Shown in pieces: positions 46,342 through 61,230 of a stretch of DNA of 64,000 nucleotides. The DNA is from Gymnogyps californianus (Eukaryota; Chordata; Aves; Accipitriformes; Cathartidae). The notes beneath the pieces are model-generated. The model searched no databases, was not told the origin of the DNA, and saw nothing but the letters and a program-made list of their open reading frames with translations. The DNA lies in contig NC_059474.1 of NCBI RefSeq assembly GCF_018139145.2, forward strand, positions 44,038,344 to 44,102,343, given 5' to 3'. The translations under genes were made by a program, and so were the position numbers. How positions within the stretch are numbered: the first letter of the stretch is position 1; every line of letters starts with the position of its first letter.

Positions 46342-49300
46342 AATGGAATCAGAAAACCATTTTCTATTCACTGTTTATCATTGATCTTAGATGGCTTTTA
46401 GCACATGCCAACCCTTCTTACTCATCTATTTCCGGTTAGAGAGTACTAGAAGATAGTATGCATTATTCAGGGCCCACATTATTTAAATATCACGTACTGA
46501 AATGGAGCCAAGACCTTTCTGAGGCATCCATGCGTTGCTGTGACACAAATCAGAATAACCAACTGCTTTATATGTAAAGCAGACACGTGTTGCTATTTGA
46601 TGTGAACTTCTGCCCTGCCCTTGGTGAATTCCAGAGTATAATGTCTATTAGGAATTAATAAACAGATTCTTCCCAGTTAGGAAATGCCAACAGCTAGATA
46701 GACATAAATTTTTGAAGGCTGAGCTATGAATTATAGTTCAATGTTTTTATATTTTTGAAAAGAAGAGTTGTGTCCCAGGAAAAATGAAAGTTGACCAAAT
46801 AGCCTGCTAACTAGTTCATTTGGATGGGATTGTCAGCTCAGGACTGTGCTGTGGCTTTTACACAACGTTATTAAAAGAGAAGACAGATGTTTTAAGTGCT
46901 ATGGGAATATAGTGACTGTGCTCCTGAGTAATGCTAAGACCTGGATGAGGAGACATTGGTAGGGGTTTCATTGTTTTCGTTGTGTTTGGGGATTTTTTTT
47001 TTTTCTTTTTTTTGGTGGAGACAGGGGATATAAGGGGTAGATGAGAGTTTCAGAAAGAAGTTTGAGAGAATTGATAGGCCAAAAGTTGGTGTAAATAAAC
47101 TCACAAGACTTCCCTCACCCAAAAATAGAACTGTTCTTTATAGCACATGCCATTTATGATTTTTAACTCAAAAATACAAGCAAACTGCTGCACTTGTCAA
47201 GGGTTACTACAGTCCGTGCATCACTATTGTCCAACAAAACTTTATTCTAAATCATAATTGTTAGTATATTGATACTTCTTCTTGATCTGGCTTTTTCTTC
47301 TTTTAGAAAACTGTTGTAGGGTTTTTTTACCTTTTCCACATTTATGAAACTTACTGCTAAGTTTTCCATATCACTGTGTTTTGTGTCTATGCATCCTGCC
47401 TGCTAATGGTTTTAGTAATCAGCTTTTTTCCCCTGCTACTTCATTTATTTCACTACAGATCTGACCTTAAAATAAATCTGGGATTAAAAGCTTCATTTTA
47501 TTTCACCATTCAGGAACAGATAGCTGTAGGTTCATTGGGCTACTTACAAAAGAAATTTGGATTCCACCTGGCAATATTGAAGCAAATGTCACTAGGAAGC
47601 CCAGTGACAGGAGAGAGCAATCCTCTCCCCATTTCTTTGACACCGGGACTCTCAATAGCAGGTTCTTAGCCAGTAGGAAGGAAAGCACTAGAGAAATCTT
47701 TGAATGATTTTTTTTTTTTTCCTGCTGTCTGTCTTTATCAGGTACCTTAAATATTTATTATATATTAGCTGTCAGGAAAGAAAGGTTATTGTGGCTAAGC
47801 AATAAAGAGAATCAGGATTTGAGTAGCTCCATACTTCTGACAGAAACAGACATGTTTGTTAGTGACAGCAGGGACTGGGATAGACTGGCAGCATGCTGCG
47901 AGATCTCTGATTAAGTCTGTAGTGACAATGTGATGTGGCAGCTTAAGGATAAAAGAAGAAACTCTTTTGGTATTATTTCCAATGAAAAGAATGATTTATG
48001 GGATGCCAGATTTTTTTGCCTATTCTCTACAAATTTTTGTGATTCAGAAGCAAAATGCAGAAGCCTTTACACAATTTGCAAGTAATTCCTCATTGTCTGG
48101 TAAATGGTATTTTTGTCTCAGAAAGAACTGAAGAATCTGTCCTGAGTAAAAATTAGTCTTGCCTTATTACCTAAATATTGCAGGATGTACCCAATAAAGT
48201 TCCTTGTAAGGTAAGTGCTGCAGGTCATGTTTGCTCTAAGGTCAGATTCCTTCACCATGGGATTTTTTAATGCCATTCTTGAACCTCAGTATCCCCCATG
48301 GTAGCTTGATGAGTTGCCATTGGACTGGTGGGAGAGCAAATTTCTTAATTCTTTTACCATCCTGAAAAAAAGCCCCTAATGGGTCTAAGGAACTTTCATT
48401 TGCTTTGCAGTCAAAAAAATGACAAATTAATGACAACACACACAGGAGCATTTTATGACTGAAGACTTCACAGCCCCAAGAAGCTCATTTGCCTGTCAAA
48501 TGTAAGAAAAAGTCGTCTAGCTAATCCCCTAAACACATAATAATTAGCAAGTTCTCACATTTTTACACCTGAATTGCTGTTAAAAATACAGAAAGTGGCC
48601 TAAAAAGAGCTTAAAAAAACCATTCTTTTCTCTGTTAATTTGGAAATGCCCTGTAATGAAGTTACTGGCAAATGACTCTATGCAGTGTCTAGAAGATATA
48701 TGTACAGAGAAGCAATGAATATCCATTACAGGAGGATTTATATTCATTCCTGCTGTGACGAGGTGGCTGTGCTGTAAAATCAAATAAAAAATGGACATTA
48801 ACATGTGTGATCCACATTTGTTATCACATGCCACTTCTTGGAGTTCATGGGCAGCATGTGTCCCTTCAGCTATAGATCAACACTACAGTTGTTCTCAGCT
48901 GTCCACACCTAACAGGACTTGGTGGTCTTTTCATCCCCCATGCTGCTCTGCTGCAGGGTGATGGAGTTGCGTTGCATGGGAAGCTTGATCCTACTCCTCT
49001 TTGGAGCCAATAGCAGGTTTAGAAAATATTTTTCTTTTCAGACTTCCAGCTTCTTCTCGTGAAAGTATACTATGGACAGTAAGGGAACGGCAGAGCTGTA
49101 CTTTTGGGACTGCACAGTGATGTGCAAGGACAGAAATGCAGGACAAAGGGGGTAATGGCATTTTTGTTGGTCTAGTGAAAAGTTTCAGATATAGTGGTCT
49201 AATTATAGTTAAATACCAAATGCGAGTGGGAAGTCATTTAAATTCCCTAAGCCAGATGGTCTAATTCATCTCTCATTTAAAGCACTTTGATTTGAAAATT

Positions 49301-52300
49301 TTGAAAGGGTCTAATGCTCGATTTTATCACATTTAGTTCTATAGAAAGGTGGGAAAGCAATGTATTTCACCCTCAGGATTTTACAATCTGGGTGTATGAA
49401 GTGAGAACTTAACCACAAAGAACTGCCAACATCTTGCTGTTATAGTAATAAGCCGGACATGCTTTCCTACTTGTGCTCTAGATGAAAACCACGAGGAAAG
49501 CAAAATCTCCTTAGCCACCCTCTTTCTAAAACATGTAGATTTGTACTTTTTTTCTCCTTGCAACCTAAAGCGGGTATGGGTACTGCAGTGGTCCTGACCA
49601 GTTTGGTTTTCTCTGTTTAAAACAAACAAAGAAAGTCTTAGTAAGTCAGACTTGCTGCATAGCTGAACTCTTGAGACTGGTTAACTGACCTTCGCTAATG
49701 ACTATGGGAGATCTGAAATGGATTATCTCCGAACATCTACCAGACATTCACTTGCTGGGGAGCTGGACATTTTCCCCTTAGCGTGTTGACTGACCTTCCC
49801 TCCAATTTTTTTGTAGTGAATGAAGTTTGAAGCCCAGGGAGACTGAAAGATTAATCTATAGGCTGAGGCTTGCTTTCCCAAAATGCATTGCCATGTACAA
49901 ATGTGTTTATCTGGAAAAAACACCATCAGGGTAAAAGGATTTTGTATTCTCTATAGTTACGAGGATTTGGAAAGGTTTACTGAGGCTACAAGCAAAGACA
50001 TTGCTTGAAACGAGTTTTCTGTGGTCATCTATTTACATTAGTTTAACGTGAAGCCTTCAACTCATCTTATACAGGTAATAAACCTACAATAAAAAATGAT
50101 CATTTGTTACTCTGACCTCCTCTGTTTCCAATCAGAGGTAATGTATTATCGGAAAGAGATTGTGTATTCAGATATACATGTTCTGAAGAAAGAAAAATCC
50201 TGGATGTTTTATGCAGTTTTTGTTTGGTTATTCAGGCTCAGCTTTGGTACTGAGTATTTGCATGAACCTGAATCCCTTGCTTCTCAGTTAGTTTTCAAAG
50301 TGGAGTCATTGTGCAGGTTTAAATTTTGTGCTATTTCGGCAAATTTATAGACGTGTAGGGACAATTTTACTGGAAATTTTTTCAAAAGAATTACCTGACC
50401 TTGGCGTTTTTGGGCTTACCACGTAATAATTTCTTTGATGATCTCAATAAAAAGTTTCTAAACTTTTTTTCTAGTGGACAGTCAATACTCCACACTCAGA
50501 TTTACTGTGGAGTTCAAGAAGAGTACTGCTTTTTGCTTAACTTTCTCCCGTGACTGATTTGCTAGGTAGCTACATTCATAACACTCCGCTGTCTCAGCTT
50601 GACAGGCTTAGCACCTTTTTCTCTTCCTCTGAACTTCCTTAACTGCCATTCGGGCATATTTCAGGCTTAGATACTTATAACTCATTTTAAAGGCAAACTT
50701 ATAATGATGTACTGGGAAAAGTAGTTCTCAGCAGAATTGTCAGAGCTGGTGGTCAGAAGAATGCATGGATCCTTTTAGTAACAGGAAAGATGGCTTCTAT
50801 CTGAATGGGGCTGATGGGGATAAAAATGAATTTTGCCAAGCGAGTGCTGTCCTAGTATTCAGAAGCTGTTTCCCCTGGATCCATATTTTAAGTCATTGAT
50901 TTGTTACTGATAAGAACTACTTACTATTGATGGCCCTGATCCTCAAGGGCTTTGCCTTGGCTCAAATTATACTTTTTCCTGGTGCGTATGTGAGCAGTAC
51001 TTACCTGGGAGGCATAGAGGAAAACACAGAGGAACACATGGGTATGTCAAACTGAACCTTAGTGTTATTGTGGTCCCTGCCGTTACAGGTTACTGTATTG
51101 CTGATGCAAATTCTTTAAAACCGTGTTGTAGAGAAATGAAATATATCAAAGTAATTGCCAGGCTGCCATTAACGTTGTGAGCTATCGCAGATGCCAGCCA
51201 AGGGGTGAATGATGAAAACAGAACCTCTAGCAAACATTTTTTCACCAACTTTAGTGCCTTACTTAAGAAGCACAGAAAAGCATTTAGACAGTGTCTGTCT
51301 GTTTTGTCACTATCATATTACCTTTCTATTTATTTTCTCACCTAGAATATTAAAGGAAAACAGAATAAACATAGATATGATTAAAATATCTATCCATAAC
51401 ATAAAAGATGCATGAACTGTTCAAGCCTGGTCTGTAACTCTGTGTGTGGCTGGTGATTAAGTTACTTGGTGCTCTTCTGAACAAGCTCTTGCTAAAAGGT
51501 CTTGATGAGCCTCCTTGTAAACGTGCCAGACCGGCAAGGACGAGGGCAAACTCGCTCCTTCTCCAACACAAATGGCAACCAGTGACTGTCACTCTTGTGC
51601 CAAGTCAGAACAGGCCTACTTGTGCTGAGTCTCTACACAGCAGAGGGTTTCATCTGCTGCTTCTAGCTTGGTAGTTTTTTAATATGTTAAAGGCTTCTGG
51701 GTTTGTATGGGAAGAAAAAACAACAGATTTTTCTTACAAATCCCGGGCATATCTTTCAAATTTTTTATTTTTGAGACCAATGAGTATAGTGCATCACTGA
51801 TTTTGCACATGTAACTTTGAGCGTAGTCAGGAAATAAAACCTGTACTGGGCTGAATGACTGTTTTTCTGAATTTGGTAGCGAAACCCCACAATCTATGGC
51901 AGCTGCAGATTTCCTAACATTAAAAATGCGTACGGTTATATGCTTTCACAAAAAAGAAGTTCTACTTGTGTGCCCCAGGACAGTCCTTGCCTTTGGGCAC
52001 AGTGGTAACTGAGGACAATCAGCACGTCCTCAAGGAGCACTCCAGGTCTGAACTAAACTGCTCATGTAGGTCCACTTTATCTCTTCTTTGTTTCCATTAA
52101 TATAGTCTGACAAAGTGCCTCAAAGTAGCTTCTGAAGGGTCTGTCTGCACAGGAAGTTAGTATTTTTTTCCCTAAATATAAATGAAATATTTATAATGGT
52201 TACTGGATTGTGCTATTCATTCCCCATCCATGTGCCCAAAATGAGATCTCAGCTGAAGGAAAAACACGAAAGAAGGGCTTGTATGTGACAGAGTGTCTGA

Positions 52301-55300
52301 AGAAGGAGCATACTTTTCCTTTGGTTATTTTTTTTTAATATTTGGTAGCACAAGCACACAAGCTGTGAAGAATCAACAGTAGTGACCGTGGAATAGGGTG
52401 TTTGTTGAAGTTATAGATACTGAAGATATATTCATCTTCTTCTGAAGTTCAATAACACTTCTTAAATAAGATCAGTTTGAAAAATTCTTCACTGCAGAAA
52501 ATGATTTATCTGCGTGCAGTCTGAAGTGAAACAGGTTAGAGTTTACATGTAACCCAGAATGAAAAAAAATTATTATATATTTGGGCTCATGCCAGTAGGT
52601 GGACTCTTTGAAAGTCAGAGATGTGCTCAAAAGTGAGAGTTATTAGGAATTCTGGAAAGCACTCCCTTTTTTTGACGTATCAAAGACTTTTTTTGTGGTC
52701 AGCAGCTGACATCTGTTTCTGTGTACTCGTATATCATAAGTAGCTTTTCCTGCTTTCACCTAAAGATTAGAAGATAATGCTCTAGGGCCAAATCTTATCC
52801 TGACTTAAACCACTGAAATTAATGAGCAAAACTCTTCTCTGTCACATTAATACACCTGCTGCCTTGAAGTGTGTTTCAATGATGGAACCACAGAAAGTAT
52901 TACTGTTTGTTGTTTTTTTTTTTTCCTCTCAGCAGCATGGATGCAACTTCAGGAAAATCAGTGAAGGTGGTCCCTCAGGTTATACAGGGTGTAAAGTCAA
53001 CAGAGGATTTTGTCTCTGAAGTTGCCATAACACATTTGAACTAGCCTTCAGACACTCACCTTCTCATTGTACCTTTTTTTTTAATGTAGCAGGCATTAAA
53101 AAAAATCCAAAGCAGTAACTAGTTCACATGAAAACAGATAAAGGCACAGGTAAAGACAGTGTTTTGGAGGACCTGCATTTACACAACTGAAATTAGAAAA
53201 AAAAAAAAAACCACAACATAGAAAACTGTCACTAGTAGGAGGGATCTTTGAAGAAAAACAGTAGCATAGAAAGAAAGCCCGTAGCCCATAACTGGAAGAT
53301 TGGACAAACCATCCACAAACTAAATGGATTATACTGGGGAAAGGTAGGGTGATCCAGTGATAAAGGCTTGCCTGGAAACCAGAAGTTCCTTTTCAGTTCC
53401 CTGGTCTGTCACAGGACCTATCAATTAGAGTAATTTTTAGTGTGACAATACTCACGTTTCTACAGGTCTGATCCATGGAACCGAATTTTGAGGGGAAATA
53501 TGAGAGTTTCTGAGGATGTTTAGGTGTTTTATATTTAAGGTCTTAAGAGAAGGGACTAAAGAAATTCCTGTTTCTGGATTCAGCCCCAGACTAAACCATG
53601 AGATAGATACTGATTTACTCAATCTGTCGTTTGAGGAGCATTGCAAAAGGACTTGATGCACCTGGGAATAACAAAATGGTGTAGAAGAGAAGTAAATGTT
53701 TTTTTTTCAGGACTGTAATTGTTGACATAGATTCTGCTCCAGTCCCACAGTGTCTTCTGTATGGATCTGGTCATTCATCTCACTATGGCTCATTTATTAA
53801 TCTGTATAAAAGATACTAAATATTGGCTTTTCCTTGAACCCTGAGAGACAAAGAGTACTTTTTAAAAAGATTCAATGCTGAAAGGGAATTATAGCAATAT
53901 CTGTATGAGTTAATAATAAATTGCTTGCAGAAGTTTAAGAAAACAGACTTGTAAACTTTAGACAACTAATTATGTTCTTACTAAAAGAAAAAAGTTTTGA
54001 ACCAACATTTCAGAAGGATAATGTCATAACCTGATTATAGGCAGGTCAGTTAAATATTGATTTCTGTGGAGAGGAGCATGGGGAATCGTGTGACTGATAA
54101 TGGTGTGACTCTCTTAATAAAGCATTCATAATTTCTGATGAGATTATGAATTAGTTGGTAGGGATTATAGAAATATATTTGGTACAGACTCAAACTGATG
54201 GGCATCTATTATTTTACCTTCCATTAATTCTTTGGTATTGGGGACCCATATCAACTATTTAGCCTTTGTGTACTTTGTTGTTTTTTTGCCAAGAGCACTG
54301 AAATTCTGCAAATGACGCAAAGACTGGTGGAGTGATAAATAGTGAAGAAGACAGACCACAGTCCCCTGGTTAGCTAGACCCAGACTTCCCATAAGAGTTT
54401 TAATATAGGCAAAGGTTCAGCCATGTATCTGGGGAATAAACAAGGAAGGCTGTGATGTATAGGGTGGGCTCTTCTCTCTTAGGCAGAAGTGTTTCTGAAA
54501 AAGACTTGTGAAGAATAATTAGTGGATCACGGTCGCAGCGTGACATTTTGGCCAAACACCTCATGGATGTAAATATGGTTGTACAAATAGTGGAATATTA
54601 AGACAACTATGGCAACGTGTCTAGTGTATCCAACCATGAGCTTCAGAATATTGTGGGGCCTTGTTGCACTGTCAGCCTAAGCATACAGTGATCTGTAGGA
54701 TGAATGAATCTGGACTCCCCCATAACATGTGCCATCAGCACTTGCAGTGACTCATAGGTTGAGAAGGATCACACTTCACGAGTTTGCCCCTGGGGAACAC
54801 CACTGTTAAGTTCTGTAAATAATTAGTTAAAACTATAAGGATTGATGACCAGAAGCTCAAGCAATACGAATTCTGTCTTGCTTAATGTTGTAGAATGTTG
54901 AGAAGAGGTAGCTGCTGAAACAGGTTGCCACGGGCCACGAAGGAGTCCTTCCACACAGCTGCTGCATTCGAGGCAGGCTGCTGCCTGCTTGAGCGGCTCA
55001 GTTCAACTAGAGGAATCGGACTTGAGGCAGAAATTCAAGGAAGCTCCAGCTTCTGTTTTATTCAGGTCAGACTAAAGGTTTATACAATCCCTTTGGACTT
55101 AAAAATCTATTAACGTGAGTTCTGTTTTGTTTTTTTTAACGTAACACAGTTGCCTTCTGTTAGGAAACAAAAAAAAAACCCACAATAAATGGAACAATGG
55201 ATTTAGATAATAATAATAAACTGAGAAAGTCAGGAAATATGAACATGTGTAGACCATAATATTTAATATTTTTCCTACAAAATATAAGGACAAATACTTT

Positions 55301-58300
55301 CATACAGTCATCACATTCCAATTTGATGATAGCCTACAGAATACAAGTGTAGTGATAAGACCTGTTAAGCATAAGCTTGAAGAATTAGGCAAAATTCCTA
55401 TGGCTACCACTGGAATAAACCTGTAAAATGCCTATGAGAGTTTTCTGTGCCATGACATATCCAGTAGATGTGGAGCACCAGACAGAAACTAGCATATGGA
55501 TGTCGAGGACCAAGGCTGCAAAAATAAGCACAGTTTTCATGGTTCCCACACTATAAGGGTGCCGTAAATCCAAAGTTAGACGCACTCTTTCCAAATTACT
55601 ATTGTACCCTGATATATCATGACATAAAAAACTGACCTTGATCATGAGTCAACTTCAGGGACTAAAATACATGGTCTGTTCACAGCTGTGCCTACCTGAT
55701 CAGCTGCTCTGCCCCAGGATTGCTGCCTTTGAAGTTATAGGTGGACTGGTGGCTCTTGGGTTGGTTTTCTTGGGGGATTTTATTGTTGTTGTTGTTCCTA
55801 ATTAAAAGGAAGAGCAGTAGAAGAAGAAGGAAGGAGAAGGAGCCCACAAAGAATACTCTGTATTACCCCATATGCAGAGTGTTCAGACCTCCACTCAGTG
55901 CTCATCACAGCATCACATACAGGGAACGCTCGGTACCACAGAAACTGTTGGATACATTTGTATATAACTCAGAGACGTTAAGCTGTTTAGACAAGGTGCT
56001 CTGCCCTGACAGCTCTGACAGGCTATGATGGGATTGTGCCTCTGTTAGGCAGAAATCATTCCTATGCTCTCATGGAGATCGTGTTGTCACTTCTACTTAA
56101 ACCAATGCTACTGGGAACATTTTATCTCTTGCCATTTGATTTACAAAAGGAACGTAGTCTCACATGAATTCTAGATGCACAAATTAATCTAGTTTATGCC
56201 CTGATGGTATGGATTATTGTTTAATAAAATATCAGCAGGCGTTTTTTTACTGCATCTGAATAAGAGAAGGCATGGTTGGTACAGAAAAATGAGAGGCATA
56301 TTTGCTTACCCACACTTAGGTATGATAGCATTCGTATGAAAGAAGGGAGGCAAGGAGGAAGGGAGGAAAAGTAAATCTGTGGGCTTAGAATCCTGGTTTA
56401 TCACTATTTTAAAAAGATCTGTCCAATATGTGGCTTTTCTAAAATATTTATTATTCACCTTCTGGCTTTCAAAATAATACACCCAATACATTGGTTATGG
56501 ACAGGGCTGACTACTGAGAATGTTACCTTCTGTGTGCTAGTAATGAATGAAGAAACTAAGTCAACACAACTGAAATCCAGAGAAACAAAGTAAACTAAAA
56601 CCTGTGAAGCACAGAGTAATGAACATATGGGGAAAAGGCAATTAACACTGAAAAGCTGAAATGGATTCAGAAGACAACTAGACTATTTTCGTTAGAAGCA
56701 GAGCACTGAAACAGTCTGATAACATACAAGTGAGTGAATGTACACATAAACAGAAAAAGAGCAATCATTTTTAGCCAGATGTTTCCCCCACCCTCCCCCC
56801 CCAAATGATTTGCAATCTGCAATGTAGTACATGCTTTGGGTAAGAAGTGGTGGGGAGAGAAGGAAGAAAATAATTTGTAAACATCTTAAATTTGTGTTGC
56901 AGTTTATAATATGCCTCCTGTCATATTTTAAATGTAGAATCAATTGTCCCTGCAGGCTGAAGTCAGCTGCTGCACTTCTCTAGCAAAGTCAGCCTACCTT
57001 TCTTCAACTAGATGAGGCATGTAATTGGTGATGGGTTATATCACCAGCCATGGAACTCACTCATTTGAGAATAGACCCCAAATTTTATTTATATTGCTGG
57101 CTCAAGGCAGGATAGTGTCTGAAAGTCAAATCAAGGAGTTTCCTATGTTAGTTTGCACATTTTTAACCTTTTGTATACAGGCAGAAGAAGAAAGGGGACT
57201 CTCAGGAAGGTTCACATCTCTTGGAATATTTAGTACTCAAACGAAAAATATCTCTGACTCAAAAGGAGGCAAGAAGAAGCTGTGTTTTCTGTGTCTGAAT
57301 TGTGAACAATCTGGTTAAGGATCTGCTCATCCAAAGTAAATCCAGCTGCACGACAAACTCAACTCCCTTTACAGGGATTTGTTCATACCACTACGTCTGC
57401 TGCACCCCCTTGGGATTTATACCTTTCAAATATTTACAATATCATATTATGCACCCTTGAGAGCATTGCCAAGTCCAAACTCGGCAACTTGAGTGCCAGC
57501 TTCTTTCCACTTTTGTCCTTCTCACTCTTTCTTAATAATCATGGAGGTTCCAATTCTCTTCCACTTACTCAATATTTTTCTTGTATTTACATGCCTGGAA
57601 ATGAAGCACAGTATTCCTGACACCCTTACAGCTGAGGCGCACTTGTTTCTTTTGGCCAATGTGAGTGGGACTTTTGCATCTTCAGGCTAAAATTCTTTCA
57701 ACTATCAGTTATTTTTCAATATTTGCATTTAGTATCTATGTCACTATCATGGAATATGTTTTCCTGATTTATCTAAAGATCAAGTAGCCAGTATTTTTCA
57801 AAATTTAATTTACTGTCATTTATATGATTTTCTGTAGTTCAGTTCTCTTGTTTTGTTTCTCTTTTTTAATGTTTTGTATCCTCTTCCATTTTGGCTTAAT
57901 CTTTGTATATCATTCTGTGTTGTTTACTACCTTATTGTAATGGTTAATGAAGATGGGGACCAACACAATACCTTATATTGATTCCCATGAACTATCCTCC
58001 TTTCATATCTAGATTAACCAGCTCATGATATAGCCTTTCTGCTTGTGTATCTATCGGGTGAAAGACTTTTGTTTTAAGTGAAAGCCTTTTATTACCAAGT
58101 CAGTCTGTTAATGTCAGTCTCTTTACTATGGAAATGGAATACTTTGAGATGGTGAAAGAGAAAAGGAAGAAGGAAACATACTCTGTAGCAACTTAACGCA
58201 TTTCTTGTAGGGTAGGTTGGATGGATTTTTTCGTATAGTTCATTTCGATAATATTTTGTTTTAATAAGTCCAATAAGATGACAAGGATGATGATGTGTCC

Positions 58301-61176
58301 ATCATTGGCTTCCAGGGAAAGAAATTGGCTTCTGATTAGCAGCTAATGTTTTGGTGACTCAAGCATGATGAAGAAGTGACTAGAGGGCTACAGAAGTAGA
58401 AAGTTCTTCTGTTTTCACCGATTCATATACTAAATTATTGTGGTCTGTTGCTAACACTATTTCCCTAACCCTAGATTACTTTATTTCCTCAGGAGCGCTT
58501 AAAGTTTTTTCAGATAGCCTTTGAAATTTGCCTGCCTTATGGATTTCCAGCGACCTTCAATGCCACACTGTCCAACCACTTCATAAAGTGTTGGAAAGTA
58601 GCCACAACGCTGAAGGAGAATTGAGGCAGAGAAAATAGATTATATAAGGTCATAACATGTTCATAGTAAAATGAAAGCAAACCATCTCTATTCATCCTCA
58701 GCTGAAGTTTATCCTACTTTCCCTAGGAAAATGTATCACATCAAAATTTCTGTGAAACTTAGGAAAGGTTCCCTGTGGTGTTTCTGGCACCACATTTCTG
58801 GCAAAGCGGTGTAAGCTACAGCAAGTACTCTGACACACAATGTCTGCTTTCAGGTATTTCATTATCCCCCTGTCTTTCCTCCAGTTTTACTAGTTAAACC
58901 AATAAAAATACAGTTTCCTTTCCTACAGGAAAAATGGTGGAAGTGACAGTGATGCCCACTTCTCACTATGCTTTCCACCTGAATGCTTCTTTACTGCAAA
59001 CAATGTGCCTTTGTTTTAAAACAAGGAAGCAAGTTTCTTTGTTAAAAATTGTTCTTCCTTGGTTAAGGAAGGCAGTTTTAGTAGAACAAATACAGTTCTA
59101 GCGAAGAAACATTCACTAAAATGCCCTGAAGAAAGTACCATTTTTTATATTGACGCATCCTATTGTGAAAGGGACGCTGCAGTAATCTCTAGATGATTCT
59201 TCTATTTTCTGCATACAGTCGTAATTTGTCCTAAAAGAATTTTAGAAAAAAAAAAGTGTCTGTGCTCAAGTGTTTTTTTGTATGTGTATGTATGATGAAA
59301 TTCCGGTCTTATTGAAGGCAAAAGGAGTTTTGTCTTGTCACCTAGAGAAAAGATTCAGGACCTGAAAAACCTGGTATGTCCTTAGGGGTCTTGTAATGTA
59401 TCACAGCAATCCATCAAGACTGAATCCATGTTAGGAGGCTGATCTGCATAAGCACGTTAACATATTTTGATGATGTATTTTTGACTTGGTTAAGTTGTGA
59501 ATTCTGTGGTGCCCGAGGAGTGGGAAATAATCTTTCTTGCTGTTACATGTTTTACCAATGGATGATCTATTTCTCTGTATGATTTAGCTTTTCAGATATT
59601 TGTAGAAATCCTCCAGCTAGTTGTGTATGACAATTTTTCTCCCTATTCTAGTCTTGCTGCTTTTGAGTGTTTAAAGCTGGTAAGCAAGAGAGGTGACTTT
59701 TAGCCTGTTGGGTGGCTGACCTTTCTGGCAAAGCAAATGGAGGGTTTATAACAGATTTTACGTGTCTGCTTTTTGAACTATGGTAACATAGCTCAAAATA
59801 ATGTGTGATAGATACAGTGTACTGCAAAGGGTAAGGTTATGTTTCAGTCTATACTAGCAATATTGATAATCACATTATCCTCTGTAAATTTGTATTTCTG
59901 TTGACATTTTGCCATTTGAAACTTTATTCATTTCCCTATGGTGTTTTACATTTGTTTTATAAACGGCATATGCACAACGCTGTGCCATGGTCTAGAATGG
60001 GAAAAAAAATCTAATATTAAGCCCTAAAGGCATCTGTTCAGTAACCTGTATCTGAGAGTAAGGCAACCATGCTGCCATCTGTTATATTTTCTGTATGATG
60101 GCTATTGCCCTCGTTGTAGGTTATTGCAGGTCTCAAAGGGCTACACTCACTTTGCCTTTGAGCCATTTTCTAGAAAATAAAAAATATCTTGCATTTTCTC
60201 CTGTCACTGCACAAGCTGTATTGTAAAGATTGCTTCAATTACTAGATCATTTATGTTATTTTTAAGCAGAATTGATTTTGTTTTCGTGTTGTATAGATGA
60301 AAGTGAGCTCTCTAAAAGGTTTTTAAAGTGCTATGTTGTTGTACTTTCGAGTACCTGAATGTCTTGCATGACTTTGCATAATGATATGACATTATTTAGT
60401 ATTTATTTTAGATATTTAGTCAGAAAAAAACTCTTCTGAGAAACCATCTGCCATCTGTGTACAACAAAAGGAAGACATTCCTTGGAGTTGAATGTTACAA
60501 AACAAAAATATAAACCAACATGTATAGCAGGGTTTTTTTTCAGTCTCGTTCCAGCCACTAATCTGTCATGATCTTTTGTCAGAGTAAGTCAGATGTTTTA
60601 TGGAGAAAAAAGTGACTCTCTTCAGTCACTATGTTCATGGCTCTGCTAAGTGTGAAAGGTGCAATACACTGCTGTGATCCTTCTCAGATAGTAATTTCAT
60701 TTCTTTGCCAAGACTAACAAACAGGAAAGGAAAAGCTCCCACCTTTTCACCTGCCAATATTTGGATTTAAACTGTGGCTTTTCTCTGCAGCAGAATTTTC
60801 CTCACTTTTCTGAGTGCAAGAAAAAAATATTACATGGCTCTGTGAGGATGAAATACTTATTTTTGAGGAAAGAAAGAGTCCAGAATTTTCAGAGCCCTTT
60901 CATGACCCCTAGTTCATGAAATGACAAATGAGTGGCAAAAATGTCCTCCCCCCCCCTCCTTTTCTTGTTTATTTTATTTTTAAGAGAACAAAATGACATT
61001 TTCTCCAACATGAAAGATTTATTAAAGCTGATAGATATTCGGGGAAAAAAATATTCCTAGATTAAATAATAACATTCAAAGAGACCAGGGTGGGGGTATT
61101 TATAGTCCTTTCTTTAAATTCCTTCCAGGAAAATCTAATCTGTTAAAATCTGAATGTTTTGGAAGGTGCAGTTGTA
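46342..61176. other. Long intergenic stretch, no gene recognised
   Basis: Nearly 15 kb of AT-rich sequence without a recognisable coding exon, transposon or RNA gene. Homopolymer runs occur at about 46991-47012, 47707-47719 and 53188-53201, and a C-rich run at about 56785-56802. Short frames (for example 47376-47669, 51444-51674, 55741-56028 and 57025-57318) have no domain I recognise. As I remember human synteny, the next gene on this side of SPOCK3 is TLL1, far away, so a gene desert is expected. Confidence 0.7.
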
Positions 61177-61230
61177 AATTCAGTACTTACAATTCAGTAC
61201 TTCAACTCAGTACTTGCAACTCAGTGCTGT
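61177..61230. repeat. Four-copy tandem repeat, 13-14 bp unit
   Basis: Units are AATTCAGTACTTAC (61177-61190), AATTCAGTACTTC (61191-61203), AACTCAGTACTTGC (61204-61217) and AACTCAGTGCTGT (61218-61230). The core CAGTACTT contains the palindrome AGTACT. It is a small minisatellite-like array. Confidence 0.8.
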